A stretch of 64,000 nucleotides of DNA from an uncultured Bacteroidia bacterium. Lineage in GTDB: Bacteria; Bacteroidota; Bacteroidia; Bacteroidales; F082. This document shows, one piece after another, positions 52,054-60,328 of this stretch (positions are counted from its first letter, which is position 1; the number at the start of each line of letters is the position of its first letter). Made by a program: the position numbers and the translations under genes. The stretch is taken from contig CADCJI010000005.1 in assembly GCA_902801625.1 (NCBI GenBank), positions 124,001 to 188,000 on the forward strand, read 5' to 3'. The notes under the pieces were generated by a model. It had not been told where the DNA came from. It was given only the letters and a program-made list of their open reading frames with translations, and ran no database searches.

Positions 52054-53352
52054 ATGAACATCGCAGTAGCAGGCACAGGCTATGTCGGCCTGAGCATCGC
52101 CACCTTGTTGGCGCAACACAACCATGTGGTTGCAGTAGATGTCATCCCTCAAAAGGTCGAACTTATCAACCAAAGGAAGTCACCTATTCAGGATGAATAC
52201 ATCGAAAAATATCTGGCTGAAAAGGATCTCGACCTGACCGCTACTCTTGACGGTGCATCGGCTTACAAGGATGCTGAGTTTGTCGTCATTGCCGCTCCGA
52301 CCAACTATGACCCGCAGAAAAACTTCTTTGACACAAGCCATGTGGAAGAGGTCATAGATTTAGTGCTGTCGGTCAACCCTGAGGCTGTGATGGTTATCAA
52401 GAGCACCATCCCGGTGGGTTACACCCGCAGCCTTTATGTAAAATATGCTGCCAAGGGTGTGAAAAGGTTTAACCTCTTGTTCTCACCCGAGTTTTTGCGC
52501 GAGAGCAAGGCATTGTACGACAACCTCTATCCTAGTCGCATTATCGTTGGCTACCCGAAACCTATCAAGGGTTATGATTTGGAGAACGAAGCCATAAAGC
52601 GATTGGCTTGTTCTGATCTTGAAGAAAAGGCGCATCAATTTGCGATGTTACTTCAGCAGGGTGCCATCAAGCAGGATGTGCCAATCCTTTTCATGGGCAT
52701 GAAAGAGGCTGAGGCCGTGAAGCTTTTCGCCAATACTTATCTGGCTTTACGCGTGAGTTATTTCAATGAGTTGGATACTTATGCCGAGGTGAAAGGTCTC
52801 GACACTCAGGCTATCATCGATGGTATCTGCCTCGATCCCAGAATCGGCAGCCATTACAATAATCCCTCCTTCGGCTATGGCGGCTACTGTCTACCCAAGG
52901 ACACCAAGCAACTCCTTGCCAACTACGAAGACGTGCCAGAGGACCTTATCCGCGCCATCGTGGATAGCAACCGCACCCGTAAGGATTTCATCGCCGACCA
53001 AGTGCTCAAGAAAGCGGGGTATTATGACTACTACGACCAAGGTCAATACAATGCTGCCCATGAGCACCATTGTATCATCGGTGTTTATCGCCTGACGATG
53101 AAATCGAACAGCGACAACTTCCGCCAGAGCAGCATTCAAGGCGTGATGAAGCGCATCAAGGCCAAGGGCGCGGAGGTTATTATCTACGAGCCGACATTGG
53201 AGGATGGCACTACATTCTTTGGCAGCCTGGTGGTCAACGACATGGCTAAGTTCAAGGCCATGAGTCAGGCGATCATCGCCAACCGTTATGATAGCGTGTT
53301 GGACGACGTGAAGGAGAAAGTGTATACAAGGGATATCTTTAAGCGGGATTAA
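52054..53352 (+). CDS. ugd: UDP-glucose 6-dehydrogenase
   Basis: 432 residues. [20 protein letters not shown] (NAD site), [29 protein letters not shown], catalytic Cys in [17 protein letters not shown]. The [10 protein letters not shown] form marks the UDP-glucose rather than the HexNAc enzymes. Gives UDP-glucuronate. The PIG-L-like gene follows after 6 nt. A truncated second copy of its 5' end lies at 60425. Confidence 0.92.
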   Translation: MNIAVAGTGYVGLSIATLLAQHNHVVAVDVIPQKVELINQRKSPIQDEYIEKYLAEKDLDLTATLDGASAYKDAEFVVIAAPTNYDPQKNFFDTSHVEEVIDLVLSVNPEAVMVIKSTIPVGYTRSLYVKYAAKGVKRFNLLFSPEFLRESKALYDNLYPSRIIVGYPKPIKGYDLENEAIKRLACSDLEEKAHQFAMLLQQGAIKQDVPILFMGMKEAEAVKLFANTYLALRVSYFNELDTYAEVKGLDTQAIIDGICLDPRIGSHYNNPSFGYGGYCLPKDTKQLLANYEDVPEDLIRAIVDSNRTRKDFIADQVLKKAGYYDYYDQGQYNAAHEHHCIIGVYRLTMKSNSDNFRQSSIQGVMKRIKAKGAEVIIYEPTLEDGTTFFGSLVVNDMAKFKAMSQAIIANRYDSVLDDVKEKVYTRDIFKRD

Positions 53353-53358
53353 ATAATC

Positions 53359-54744
53359 ATGTTCCCTAAAACCGACCCATCATACTTCGACGGTCCTTGG
53401 AACTTTGAGAAGACCGAACACGCTGTGCTCGGCCTCTGCAAGATCCTCGACCGTTACGCCCATAAGCTGACGCTGGAAGACTTGCAGAACGACCCACGTT
53501 GTGCCAAGATTCCCAATCTGAGTCTTGACACGGTTCAAGAGGTCATCCGAGATGTGGAAGCCAAGCTCTGGCGTGGCGCGCAGTTCTTCGAGAACGAAGT
53601 CATCTACCACACGGGTCCGCACCACGATGACATCATGCTTGGCATCATGCCCTTCATCAACAGGCAGCTGCGCTCGCCCAAGAACCAGGTGCATTTTGCC
53701 ATCATGACCTCGGGTTATCACAGCGTCACCGATGCCTTCTTGCAGAAGGCCATGGAAGACACCTTGGACTACCTGTATCAAGGCCGCATCCAAATGGTGC
53801 GCTACCCCGATTTCTTCGAGCAGGGCTATCGGTTCAAGCAGGAGAAAGACATCCACCATTACCTCGACAATGTCGCCCGTCGCAACCCCGACGAGATGCG
53901 CCGTGGCTTTTGTCACCGCATTCTCCGCGATGCCGTAGGTCTTTGGGGATTGAAGAGCGTCGACGATGTCGAGACGCGTTTCAAGATGGAGATTGGGAAC
54001 CTCAAGGAAGGCAAGCCCAACAGCCATGAGATTCAGAAGCTCAAAGGCGAGATCCGCGAATTTGAAGAGGAGCTTGTGTGGGCCTATACCGGTACCGCCT
54101 TGGACCATATCCATCACTTGAGGTTGGGGTTGTATGAAAGTAAAAGCGAGGTCCCTGAGCCCGTCGAAGGGCCGACAAAAAACGGACCGGCCTGTCGACA
54201 GGCTCAAGGACCTGTTTTTTCCCGCGATATTGAGCCCATCCTCAATCAATTCCGAGAATTGAAGCCCACCGTCATCAGCGTCGCCATCGACTCGGAGGGA
54301 CTAGGACCTAACACGCACTACAAGGTCATGCAAAGCATCGCCGAGGCTGTCAGGCTGTGGGGTGAGGAAGCAGACCTCAGCAAGCTGAGGATCTTTGGCT
54401 ACCGCAATGTCTGGTCGACTTTCCATCCTGCCGAGGCCAATGTGTATGTGCCCGTGTCGCTCAATGCTTTCGCCGTGTTCGAGAAGGCCTTCAAAGACAG
54501 CTATCTCACACAGGTCAAGGCGGAGTTTCCCAATCCGGATTTTGATGGTCCTTTCAGCGAATTAGCAGAGACAATCTGGGTGAAGAATTACAAGGATGTG
54601 CAGTTCCTCCTCGGTAAGGACTTTTTCTTTGAGAATGCCCACCCGCTCATCCGCGCCACACATGGACTGATTTTCTTGAAGGAGATGGACGCGAAGGGAT
54701 TTGTCGCCCTAGCGGAGGAGATGAAACAAAAGATAAATGTGTAG
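53359..54744 (+). CDS. PIG-L-like deacetylase with in-frame repeat
   Basis: 461 residues. The Zn site of PIG-L/LmbE proteins appears as TGPHHDDIMLGIMPF (about 88-102), in place of AHPDDE. The rest resembles the PIG-L half of the large Bacteroidota NagB-fusion proteins (MTSGYHSVTDAFL, DHIHHLRLGLYE, LDxEGxGPxTHYKVMQ). A deacetylase or deaminase-linked role on an amino sugar is inferred. Residues about 265-285 (VPEPVEGP...ACRQAQGP) come from a repeat doublet at 54150-54212, which keeps the frame. Starts 6 nt after ugd. Confidence 0.65.
   Translation: MFPKTDPSYFDGPWNFEKTEHAVLGLCKILDRYAHKLTLEDLQNDPRCAKIPNLSLDTVQEVIRDVEAKLWRGAQFFENEVIYHTGPHHDDIMLGIMPFINRQLRSPKNQVHFAIMTSGYHSVTDAFLQKAMEDTLDYLYQGRIQMVRYPDFFEQGYRFKQEKDIHHYLDNVARRNPDEMRRGFCHRILRDAVGLWGLKSVDDVETRFKMEIGNLKEGKPNSHEIQKLKGEIREFEEELVWAYTGTALDHIHHLRLGLYESKSEVPEPVEGPTKNGPACRQAQGPVFSRDIEPILNQFRELKPTVISVAIDSEGLGPNTHYKVMQSIAEAVRLWGEEADLSKLRIFGYRNVWSTFHPAEANVYVPVSLNAFAVFEKAFKDSYLTQVKAEFPNPDFDGPFSELAETIWVKNYKDVQFLLGKDFFFENAHPLIRATHGLIFLKEMDAKGFVALAEEMKQKINV
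54150..54212. repeat. CCTGAGCCTGTCGAAGG doublet inside a gene, copy 5
   Basis: Plus arm 54150-54175 and minus arm 54188-54212, 63 nt in all (21 codons), read as VPEPVEGP...ACRQAQGP. Confidence 0.88.
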
Positions 54745-54747
54745 TTT

Positions 54748-54892
54748 AAGCCGCCTATGTCATTCCAAGTGGAGGATGTGCGACTGGAATCTATAGGCGG
54801 CGGCTTGAAAAATAGACTTTAAATGACGGTATTATAAAGCATAGATTCCAAACGCGCGTTTCCCTGCAAGGAATGACATGCTTTATAATCCC
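54748..54892. repeat. ATGTCATTCC/GGAATGACAT double-hairpin element, copy 3
   Basis: Hairpin 1: CCGCCTAT (54751-54758) with ATAGGCGG (54793-54800). Hairpin 2: ATTATAAAGCATAGATTCC (from about 54831) with GGAATGACATGCTTTATAAT (to about 54889). Located between the PIG-L-like gene and pnuC. Confidence 0.82.
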
Positions 54893-54908
54893 TGCAAAAC
54901 ACCTCTAA

Positions 54909-55490
54909 ATGGATTTCCTATCCCACCATTGGCTCGACATCACCACCACAGCTCTCGGTCTCGCCTATATCCTCCTGGAATACAAAGCCAGCGTATGGAT
55001 GTGGGTCGTGGGCTTCGTGATGCAGTCCTTGGGCATCTTACTCTATTACCAAAAAGGCCTATACGCCGACTGCGGCATGGAGTTCTACTACCTGGCCATG
55101 ACCGTCTACGGCTTCATCGCCTGGATGCGGCATAAGCAGAAGGCCAAGGACCTCCCCATCCGGCACATGCCAAAGAAGATGGCTTTTATTTGGATAGGGG
55201 TAGGCTTGGCCGTCTGGGCCTTCATCTACTTTGTGCTGAGCCGTTTCACCAACTCCAATGTCCCTGTAGCCGATGCCTTCACCACGGCATTAAGCATTGT
55301 GGGCATCTGGGCCTTGGCGCGCAAGTACTTGGAGCAATGGTTTGTCTGGATTGTAGTGGATATCGTCACTAGTGTGCTATATTTTTACAAGGACATCCCT
55401 TTCAAGGCCAGTCTTTATGCCTTGTATGTCATCATCGCCGTGTTCGGCTACTTCAAGTGGAAGAAAATGATGGCGACCAGCAAGGTTTGA
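54909..55490 (+). CDS. pnuC: Nicotinamide riboside transporter PnuC
   Basis: 193 residues, about seven membrane helices. PnuC motifs: YILLEYKASVWMWVVGFV near 20-37 and the W-rich C-terminal block KYLEQWFVWIVVDIVTSVLYFYK. It takes up nicotinamide riboside, an NAD precursor, by facilitated diffusion. No pnuC partner kinase is near. Its place among NAD-using sugar dehydrogenases may be accidental. Confidence 0.9.
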   Translation: MDFLSHHWLDITTTALGLAYILLEYKASVWMWVVGFVMQSLGILLYYQKGLYADCGMEFYYLAMTVYGFIAWMRHKQKAKDLPIRHMPKKMAFIWIGVGLAVWAFIYFVLSRFTNSNVPVADAFTTALSIVGIWALARKYLEQWFVWIVVDIVTSVLYFYKDIPFKASLYALYVIIAVFGYFKWKKMMATSKV

Positions 55491-55531
55491 ATCTATGCCT
55501 GCCTCAAAAATAAAATATAACTACAAAATAT

Positions 55532-56611
55532 ATGTCAGTATTTAAAGACAAAACCCTTCTCATCACGGGAGGCACAGGCAGCTTCGGCAACGCCGTGCTG
55601 AACCGTTTTTTGAGAACCGATATTGGAGAAATCCGCATCTTCAGCCGCGACGAGAAGAAACAGGACGACATGCGCCACGACTTTCAGGCCCGTATGCCCG
55701 AGGTGGCCAACAAGATCAAGTTCTACATCGGCGATGTGCGCAACAAGAGCACGCTGAAGTATGCCATGAAGGGCGTGGATTATGTGTTCCATGCTGCCGC
55801 CCTGAAGCAAGTGCCTTCGTGTGAGTTTTTCCCGATGGAAGCCGTCAAGACCAATGTGATAGGCACAGACAACACACTCGATGCAGCCATCGATGCCGGC
55901 GTGAAGTGCGTGATTTGTCTCTCGACCGACAAGGCGGCCTATCCCATCAATGCCATGGGTATCACCAAGGCCATCGAGGAGAAGATTGCCGTGGCCAAGA
56001 GCCGACTCTCTGGCAATACCAAGATCTGCTGCACCCGATATGGCAATGTAATGTGCTCACGTGGATCGGTGATTCCGCTTTGGATCGACCAGATTCGCAA
56101 GGGTAACCCAATTACATTGACCGAACCTAAGATGACCCGTTTCATCATGTCGTTGGAAGAGGCTGTTGATTTGGTATTGTTTGCCTTTGAACATGGCCAA
56201 AACGGTGACATCCTTGTGCAGAAAGCTCCTGCCTGCACCATACAGACCCAGGCTGAGGCAGTGTGTGAGCTGTTTGGACATCAGTGGGGTGGCGGTGCTT
56301 CGACAGGATCAGCAGTCGAAAACATCAAGGTGATAGGTATCCGCCACGGCGAGAAGATGTACGAAACCCTCCTTACCAAAGAAGAATGCGCCAAGGCGGA
56401 GGATATGGGCAACTTCTATCGTGTGCCTGCCGACAACCGCGACTTGAACTACGACAAGTATTTCAAGGAAGGCGACATAAAACTTGCCACTATCGAAGAA
56501 TTCAACAGCGACAACACCTATCGGCTCAACCTTCAGGAGACTATTGATAAAATCGCCTCTTTGGAGTACATCCAAAACGAGTTGAACGGTATACCCAACA
56601 TCGTTAAGTGA
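55532..56611 (+). CDS. capE: CapE/WbjB-type UDP-GlcNAc 4,6-dehydratase/5-epimerase
   Basis: 359 residues. Extended SDR: LLITGGTGSFGNAVLNRFL, then YGDV-like FYIGDVRN, AALKQVPSCEFFPMEAVKTNV, and LSTDKAAYPINAMGITKA with the Met-x3-Lys catalytic pair in place of Tyr. The first step of UDP-L-FucNAc synthesis, together with CapF and CapG downstream. An atypical stretch HQWGGGASTGSAVEN near 250-264 may come from a decayed repeat copy (CTTCGACAGGATCAG at 56298). Confidence 0.9.
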   Translation: MSVFKDKTLLITGGTGSFGNAVLNRFLRTDIGEIRIFSRDEKKQDDMRHDFQARMPEVANKIKFYIGDVRNKSTLKYAMKGVDYVFHAAALKQVPSCEFFPMEAVKTNVIGTDNTLDAAIDAGVKCVICLSTDKAAYPINAMGITKAIEEKIAVAKSRLSGNTKICCTRYGNVMCSRGSVIPLWIDQIRKGNPITLTEPKMTRFIMSLEEAVDLVLFAFEHGQNGDILVQKAPACTIQTQAEAVCELFGHQWGGGASTGSAVENIKVIGIRHGEKMYETLLTKEECAKAEDMGNFYRVPADNRDLNYDKYFKEGDIKLATIEEFNSDNTYRLNLQETIDKIASLEYIQNELNGIPNIVK

Positions 56612-56620
56612 TTTCAATAG

Positions 56621-56691
56621 AACAACGAAAAACACGAATTAACCCGAAAAATAGATACCCTTTTCGTGTCATTTCGGGTATTTCGATGTTG
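56621..56691. repeat. AACAACGAAAnACACGAA doublet, copy 1
   Basis: Left arm AACAACGAAAAACACGAATT (56621-56640), right arm with TTTCGTGT, CGGG and TTTCGATGTTG to 56691, in inverse orientation; capE-capF gap. Confidence 0.7.
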
Positions 56692-56708
56692 AAAAAGAAA
56701 GAAACTAG

Positions 56709-57968
56709 ATGAAAGTATTAGTTACAGGTGCAAAAGGATTCGTTGGCAAGAATTTATGTGCGGAGCTCAACAACATAAAAGACGGCAAGGCTCGCTGCTA
56801 CGGCGACCTCAAGATTGATGCCGTCTACGAATACGACATCGACAGCAAGCCCGAGGAGTTGGATGACTATTGCCAAGACTGTGACTTCGTCTTCAACCTA
56901 GCCGGGGTCAACCGTCCCAAGGAACAGAGTGAGTTCATGCAAGGCAACTTCGGCTTTGCCAGCACGCTGCTCGACACCTTGAAGAAATACAACAACCGCT
57001 GTCCCGTGATGCTTAGCTCATCCCAGCAAGCCTCGCTGACGGGGCGCTTTGGTAACTCGGAATACGGCCGTTCAAAGAAAGCAGGGGAGGAGCTCTTCCT
57101 TCAATATGAGCAGGACTTCCTACTTTCCAACTCTAAACTAACTACAGACTCTCAACTCTCAACTCTAAACTCTCAACTTAAGCCCCGTGTGCTGATTTAC
57201 CGCTTTCCGAACCTCTTCGGTAAATGGTGTCGTCCCAACTACAACAGCGCCGTAGCCACTTTCTGCAACAACATCGCCAATGACTTGCCCATCACCGTCA
57301 ACGATCCGAGTGTGGAACTGGAGCTGCTTTACATTGATGACCTAGTAGCTGAAATGATGAACGCCCTGCAGGGCAAGGAGCATCGCTGCGACTTCGATGG
57401 TCTGGGTGTGTTCCCGATGGAGAAAGGGCTGTATTGCTATTGTCCGGTTACCCATCATGTGAAGTTAGGCGAGATTGTGGATTTGCTCTATCGCTTTGCG
57501 GAGCAACCCAAGACCTTGATGATTCCCCAGATTCCCGAAGGAAGCTTTGCAAAGAAGTTATATTCCACCTATCTCTCGTATCTTCCTAAGGAGAAGGTTG
57601 CTTATCCAGTGAAGATGAAAGTGGATGATAGAGGTTCTTTCACCGAATTGGTGCATTTGGCCAACTGCGGACAGGTGAGCATCAACATCAGCAAGCCCGG
57701 CATCACCAAGGGCCAGCACTGGCACCATAGCAAGTGGGAGCTTTTCATCGTGGTGAAAGGACACGGCTTGATTCAGGAGCGCAAAGAGGGCACCGATGAA
57801 GTCATTGAGTTCGAGGTGAGCGGCGACAAGATAGAGGTGGTGCACATGCTCCCAGGCTACACGCATAATATCATCAACCTCTCAGACACAGAGGACTTGG
57901 TCACGGTGATGTACTGCAACGAGGTCTTCAATTCTTCTCACCCGGATACGTTCTTTGATCCAGTTTAG
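56709..57968 (+). CDS. capF: CapF/WbjC-type reductase with cupin domain
   Basis: 419 residues. N-terminal SDR (VLVTGAKGFVGKNL, FNLAGVNRPKEQ, SSSQQA, YGRSKKAGEEL) and a C-terminal cupin (DDRGSFTELVH, GITKGQHWHHSKWELFIVVKG) with Zn-type His residues. CapF reduces the CapE product toward UDP-6-deoxy-L-talose-type HexNAc. Residues about 139-158 (SNSKLTTDSQLSTLNSQL) are extra against the family and encoded by a heptamer tandem repeat at 57124-57180, without frameshift. Confidence 0.9.
   Translation: MKVLVTGAKGFVGKNLCAELNNIKDGKARCYGDLKIDAVYEYDIDSKPEELDDYCQDCDFVFNLAGVNRPKEQSEFMQGNFGFASTLLDTLKKYNNRCPVMLSSSQQASLTGRFGNSEYGRSKKAGEELFLQYEQDFLLSNSKLTTDSQLSTLNSQLKPRVLIYRFPNLFGKWCRPNYNSAVATFCNNIANDLPITVNDPSVELELLYIDDLVAEMMNALQGKEHRCDFDGLGVFPMEKGLYCYCPVTHHVKLGEIVDLLYRFAEQPKTLMIPQIPEGSFAKKLYSTYLSYLPKEKVAYPVKMKVDDRGSFTELVHLANCGQVSINISKPGITKGQHWHHSKWELFIVVKGHGLIQERKEGTDEVIEFEVSGDKIEVVHMLPGYTHNIINLSDTEDLVTVMYCNEVFNSSHPDTFFDPV
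57124..57180. repeat. Heptamer tandem inside capF, copy 2
   Basis: About eight ACTCTAA/ACTCTCA-type units within the coding frame, between FLQYEQDFLL and PRVLIYRFPNLFGKW. Confidence 0.85.
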
Positions 57969-57973
57969 TTGAT

Positions 57974-58623
57974 AAACAACGAAAGACACAAATTTCCACG
58001 AAAAAGTATTTGTTTTAATAAGCATCTGTTTACATGGGAGAAGTATTATATCCAAAGGAATCATATAAAATCATAGGTGCCATATATGAAGTTCACAAGC
58101 ATTTAGGGCCGGGTTTACTTGAGAAGGTGTACCAAGAAGCTTTGGAGCAGGAATTTTTGTTGCAGGAAATACCTTTTGAAAGAGAAAAAGAATTTGAAGT
58201 CGTATATAAAGGGAAAGCCTTACAACAAAAGTATATTGCAGATTTTGTTTGTTTTGACAAAATTATCGTTGAACTGAAAGCAGTAGAAGAATTGATTCCG
58301 TTTCATACTTCACAGGTATTGAATTATCTAAACATCACTGGACTTAAACTAGGTTTGCTTGTTAATTTCAATGCAAGGAAAGTAGTGCCTCGGCGGATAG
58401 TAAGATTTGATAATGAGGAAGAGGAATGATTGTATTTAAACATTGAAAAGCGCGAGTTGGCACGAAAAACAATGAGTTCTATTTTTTTTAGTGTTTTTTC
58501 GAGTCTTTTGTTGTTAAATTGAAGAGAATCGTCAAATGAATTAAATAACAACGAAAAACACGAATTATCACGAATATTTGATGATTCTAATTCGGGTAAT
58601 TTAGGGTCTTTCGTTGTTAAATA
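57974..58623. mobile_element. AACAACGAAAnACACGAA arms around a GxxExxY gene
   Basis: Left arm AAACAACGAAAGACACAAAT (57974-57993) lies upstream of the GxxExxY gene. Downstream come a doublet (about 58438-58519, ending TTTTGTTGTTAAAT) and directly a second doublet (58541-58623, AACAACGAAAAACACGAATT ... TTTCGTTGTTAAAT). The gene thus lies between inverted arms, like the GIY-YIG gene at 44.4 kb. Confidence 0.6.
58034..58429 (+). CDS. GxxExxY protein (PD-(D/E)XK nuclease-like)
   Basis: 131 residues. Defining features: IIGAIYEVHKHLGPGLLEKVYQEAL (the GxxExxY signature GPGLLEKVY), FEREKEFEVVYKG, then YIADFVCFDKIIVELKAV, which supplies the D-x(n)-ExK catalytic pattern of the PD-(D/E)XK superfamily. 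Family function unknown; copies are frequent and scattered in environmental genomes. It interrupts the capF-capG pair and sits among its repeat arms. AT-rich compared with the cap genes. Confidence 0.88.
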   Translation: MGEVLYPKESYKIIGAIYEVHKHLGPGLLEKVYQEALEQEFLLQEIPFEREKEFEVVYKGKALQQKYIADFVCFDKIIVELKAVEELIPFHTSQVLNYLNITGLKLGLLVNFNARKVVPRRIVRFDNEEEE

Positions 58624-58638
58624 AGAAAAAACAACCAG

Positions 58639-59850
58639 ATGTTTAAAAACAATGGAAAACTAAAGCTATTGATCATCGTCGGCACGCGCCCGGAGATTAT
58701 CCGTCTTGCCGCTGTGATTAACAAATGCAGACAATATTTCGACTGTATTTTGGCCCATACCGGACAGAACTACGACTACAACCTCAATGGCGTCTTCTTC
58801 AAGGACCTGAAGCTCGCCGACCCCGAGGTATATATGGATGCCGTAGGCAACGACCTGGGCGAGACCATGGGCAACATCATCGCCAAGAGTTACCAACTCA
58901 TGGTGGAGATTAAGCCTGACGCTGTCCTCGTTTTGGGCGACACAAACAGTTGCCTCAGTGTCATCGGTGCCAAGCGTCTTCATATCCCTATCTTCCACAT
59001 GGAAGCGGGCAACCGCTGCAAGGACGAATGTCTGCCTGAGGAGACCAACCGTCGTATTGTCGACATCATCAGCGATGTGAATATGGCCTATAGCGAGCAT
59101 GCCAGAAGGTATTTGGCCGACTGTGGCCTGCCCAAGGAGCGTACCTATGTGACGGGTAGTCCTATGGCCGAAGTATTGCATAACAATCTCAAAGAGATAG
59201 AGAGCAGCGACATCTTCAATAAGCTCAACTCCCAACTTTCAACTCTCAACTTACCACTGACTCTAAACTCTAAACTCTCAACTCTACACTTAGAGCCGAA
59301 AAAGTATATACTTCTGAGTGCCCATCGTGAGGAAAACATCGACACGGAGAAGAACTTCCTCAGCCTCTTCAATGCCATCAACGCCATGGCTGAGAAATAC
59401 GACATGCCCATCCTCTACAGTTGCCATCCCCGCAGCCGCAAGCGCCTCGAAGCCAGCGGATTCAAACTTGATCCGCGTGTCATCCAGCACGAGCCTCTAG
59501 GCTTCCACGACTACAATTGCCTTCAGATGAATGCCTTCGCTGTGGTGAGCGATAGTGGTACCTTGCCCGAGGAGAGCAGTTTCTTTACTAGTGTGGGACA
59601 TCCCTTCCCGGCGGTATGCATTCGTACCAGTACTGAGCGTCCTGAGGCTTTGGACAAAGGATGTTTCTTCATTGCCGGCATCGACACGGACAGTCTGTTG
59701 CAAGCAGTAGATACGGCAGTGACAATGAATGCTAATGGTGACCATGGCATTCCTGTGCCCGACTATGTGGATGAGAATGTGAGTACCAAGGTGGTGAAGA
59801 TCATTCAGAGCTATACGGGTATTGTGAATAAGATGGTCTGGCGGAAGTAA
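58639..59850 (+). CDS. capG: CapG/WbjD-type UDP-GlcNAc 2-epimerase family
   Basis: 403 residues. WecB-like fold: IIVGTRPEIIRLAAVINKC, LAHTGQNYDYNLN, GDTNSCLSVIGAKR, HMEAGNRCKDECLPEETNRR, SAHREENIDTEKN, SDSGTLPEESSF. As the third enzyme beside CapE and CapF it should give UDP-L-FucNAc. Residues about 196-218 (LNSQLSTLNLPL...STLHL) are an in-frame insertion from the heptamer repeat (59225-59292), in a linker before the second domain. Confidence 0.9.
   Translation: MFKNNGKLKLLIIVGTRPEIIRLAAVINKCRQYFDCILAHTGQNYDYNLNGVFFKDLKLADPEVYMDAVGNDLGETMGNIIAKSYQLMVEIKPDAVLVLGDTNSCLSVIGAKRLHIPIFHMEAGNRCKDECLPEETNRRIVDIISDVNMAYSEHARRYLADCGLPKERTYVTGSPMAEVLHNNLKEIESSDIFNKLNSQLSTLNLPLTLNSKLSTLHLEPKKYILLSAHREENIDTEKNFLSLFNAINAMAEKYDMPILYSCHPRSRKRLEASGFKLDPRVIQHEPLGFHDYNCLQMNAFAVVSDSGTLPEESSFFTSVGHPFPAVCIRTSTERPEALDKGCFFIAGIDTDSLLQAVDTAVTMNANGDHGIPVPDYVDENVSTKVVKIIQSYTGIVNKMVWRK
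59225..59292. repeat. Heptamer tandem inside capG, copy 3
   Basis: About ten ACTCTAA/ACTCTCA-type units, coding without a stop for LNSQLST-like peptide. Confidence 0.85.
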
Positions 59851-59855
59851 TTTGT

Positions 59856-59930
59856 AAACAACGAAAGGCACGAATTACCCCGAAAATGACTCTTTTGGTT
59901 TCGTGCTTTTAGGGTTTTTTGTTGTTAAAT
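59856..59930. repeat. AACAACGAAAnACACGAA doublet, copy 4
   Basis: Left arm AAACAACGAAAGGCACGAAT (59856-59875), right arm TTTCGTGC...TTTTTTGTTGTTAAAT to 59930; capG-wbuC gap. Confidence 0.75.
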
Positions 59931-59935
59931 TAAAA

Positions 59936-60325
59936 ATGCTCATAGATACCAAACTACTTGATGAGCTAACCGCTCAGGCCAAGGCCTCGCCAAAACTAAG
60001 GATGAACTTTGACCTGCGCAACACGCCTGATGACCAAAGCCAGCGCATGCTGAACGCCTTGGAGCCTGGCACGGTGATGCCCATCCATCGCCATCAGAAC
60101 ACTTCCGAGACCGTTGTGGTGCTCCGTGGCAAGGTGAAGTGGCTCTATTATAACGACAAGGGTGAGCTTAAGGACACTATCCTCGTTGAAGCGGGCGGCG
60201 ACATCTGTGGCCTCAGCGTCCCCAAGGGACAATGGCATTCGTTGGAGTGCCTCGAATCGGGTTCCGTCATCCTTGAAACCAAAGACGGACCTTGGGAGGC
60301 GTTGAAGGAGGAAGATATATTGTGA
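59936..60325 (+). CDS. wbuC: WbuC-family cupin
   Basis: 129 residues from ATG 59936; an upstream in-frame start at 59903 only reads the repeat arm. Cupin: NTPDDQSQRMLNALEPGTVMPIHRHQNTSETVVVLRGKVKWLYYND carries the metal-binding HRH....E pattern, and LSVPKGQWHSLECL the third His. WbuC accompanies fnlABC/cap genes in O-antigen loci; its reaction is unknown. Confidence 0.85.
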   Translation: MLIDTKLLDELTAQAKASPKLRMNFDLRNTPDDQSQRMLNALEPGTVMPIHRHQNTSETVVVLRGKVKWLYYNDKGELKDTILVEAGGDICGLSVPKGQWHSLECLESGSVILETKDGPWEALKEEDIL

Positions 60326-60328
60326 ACA

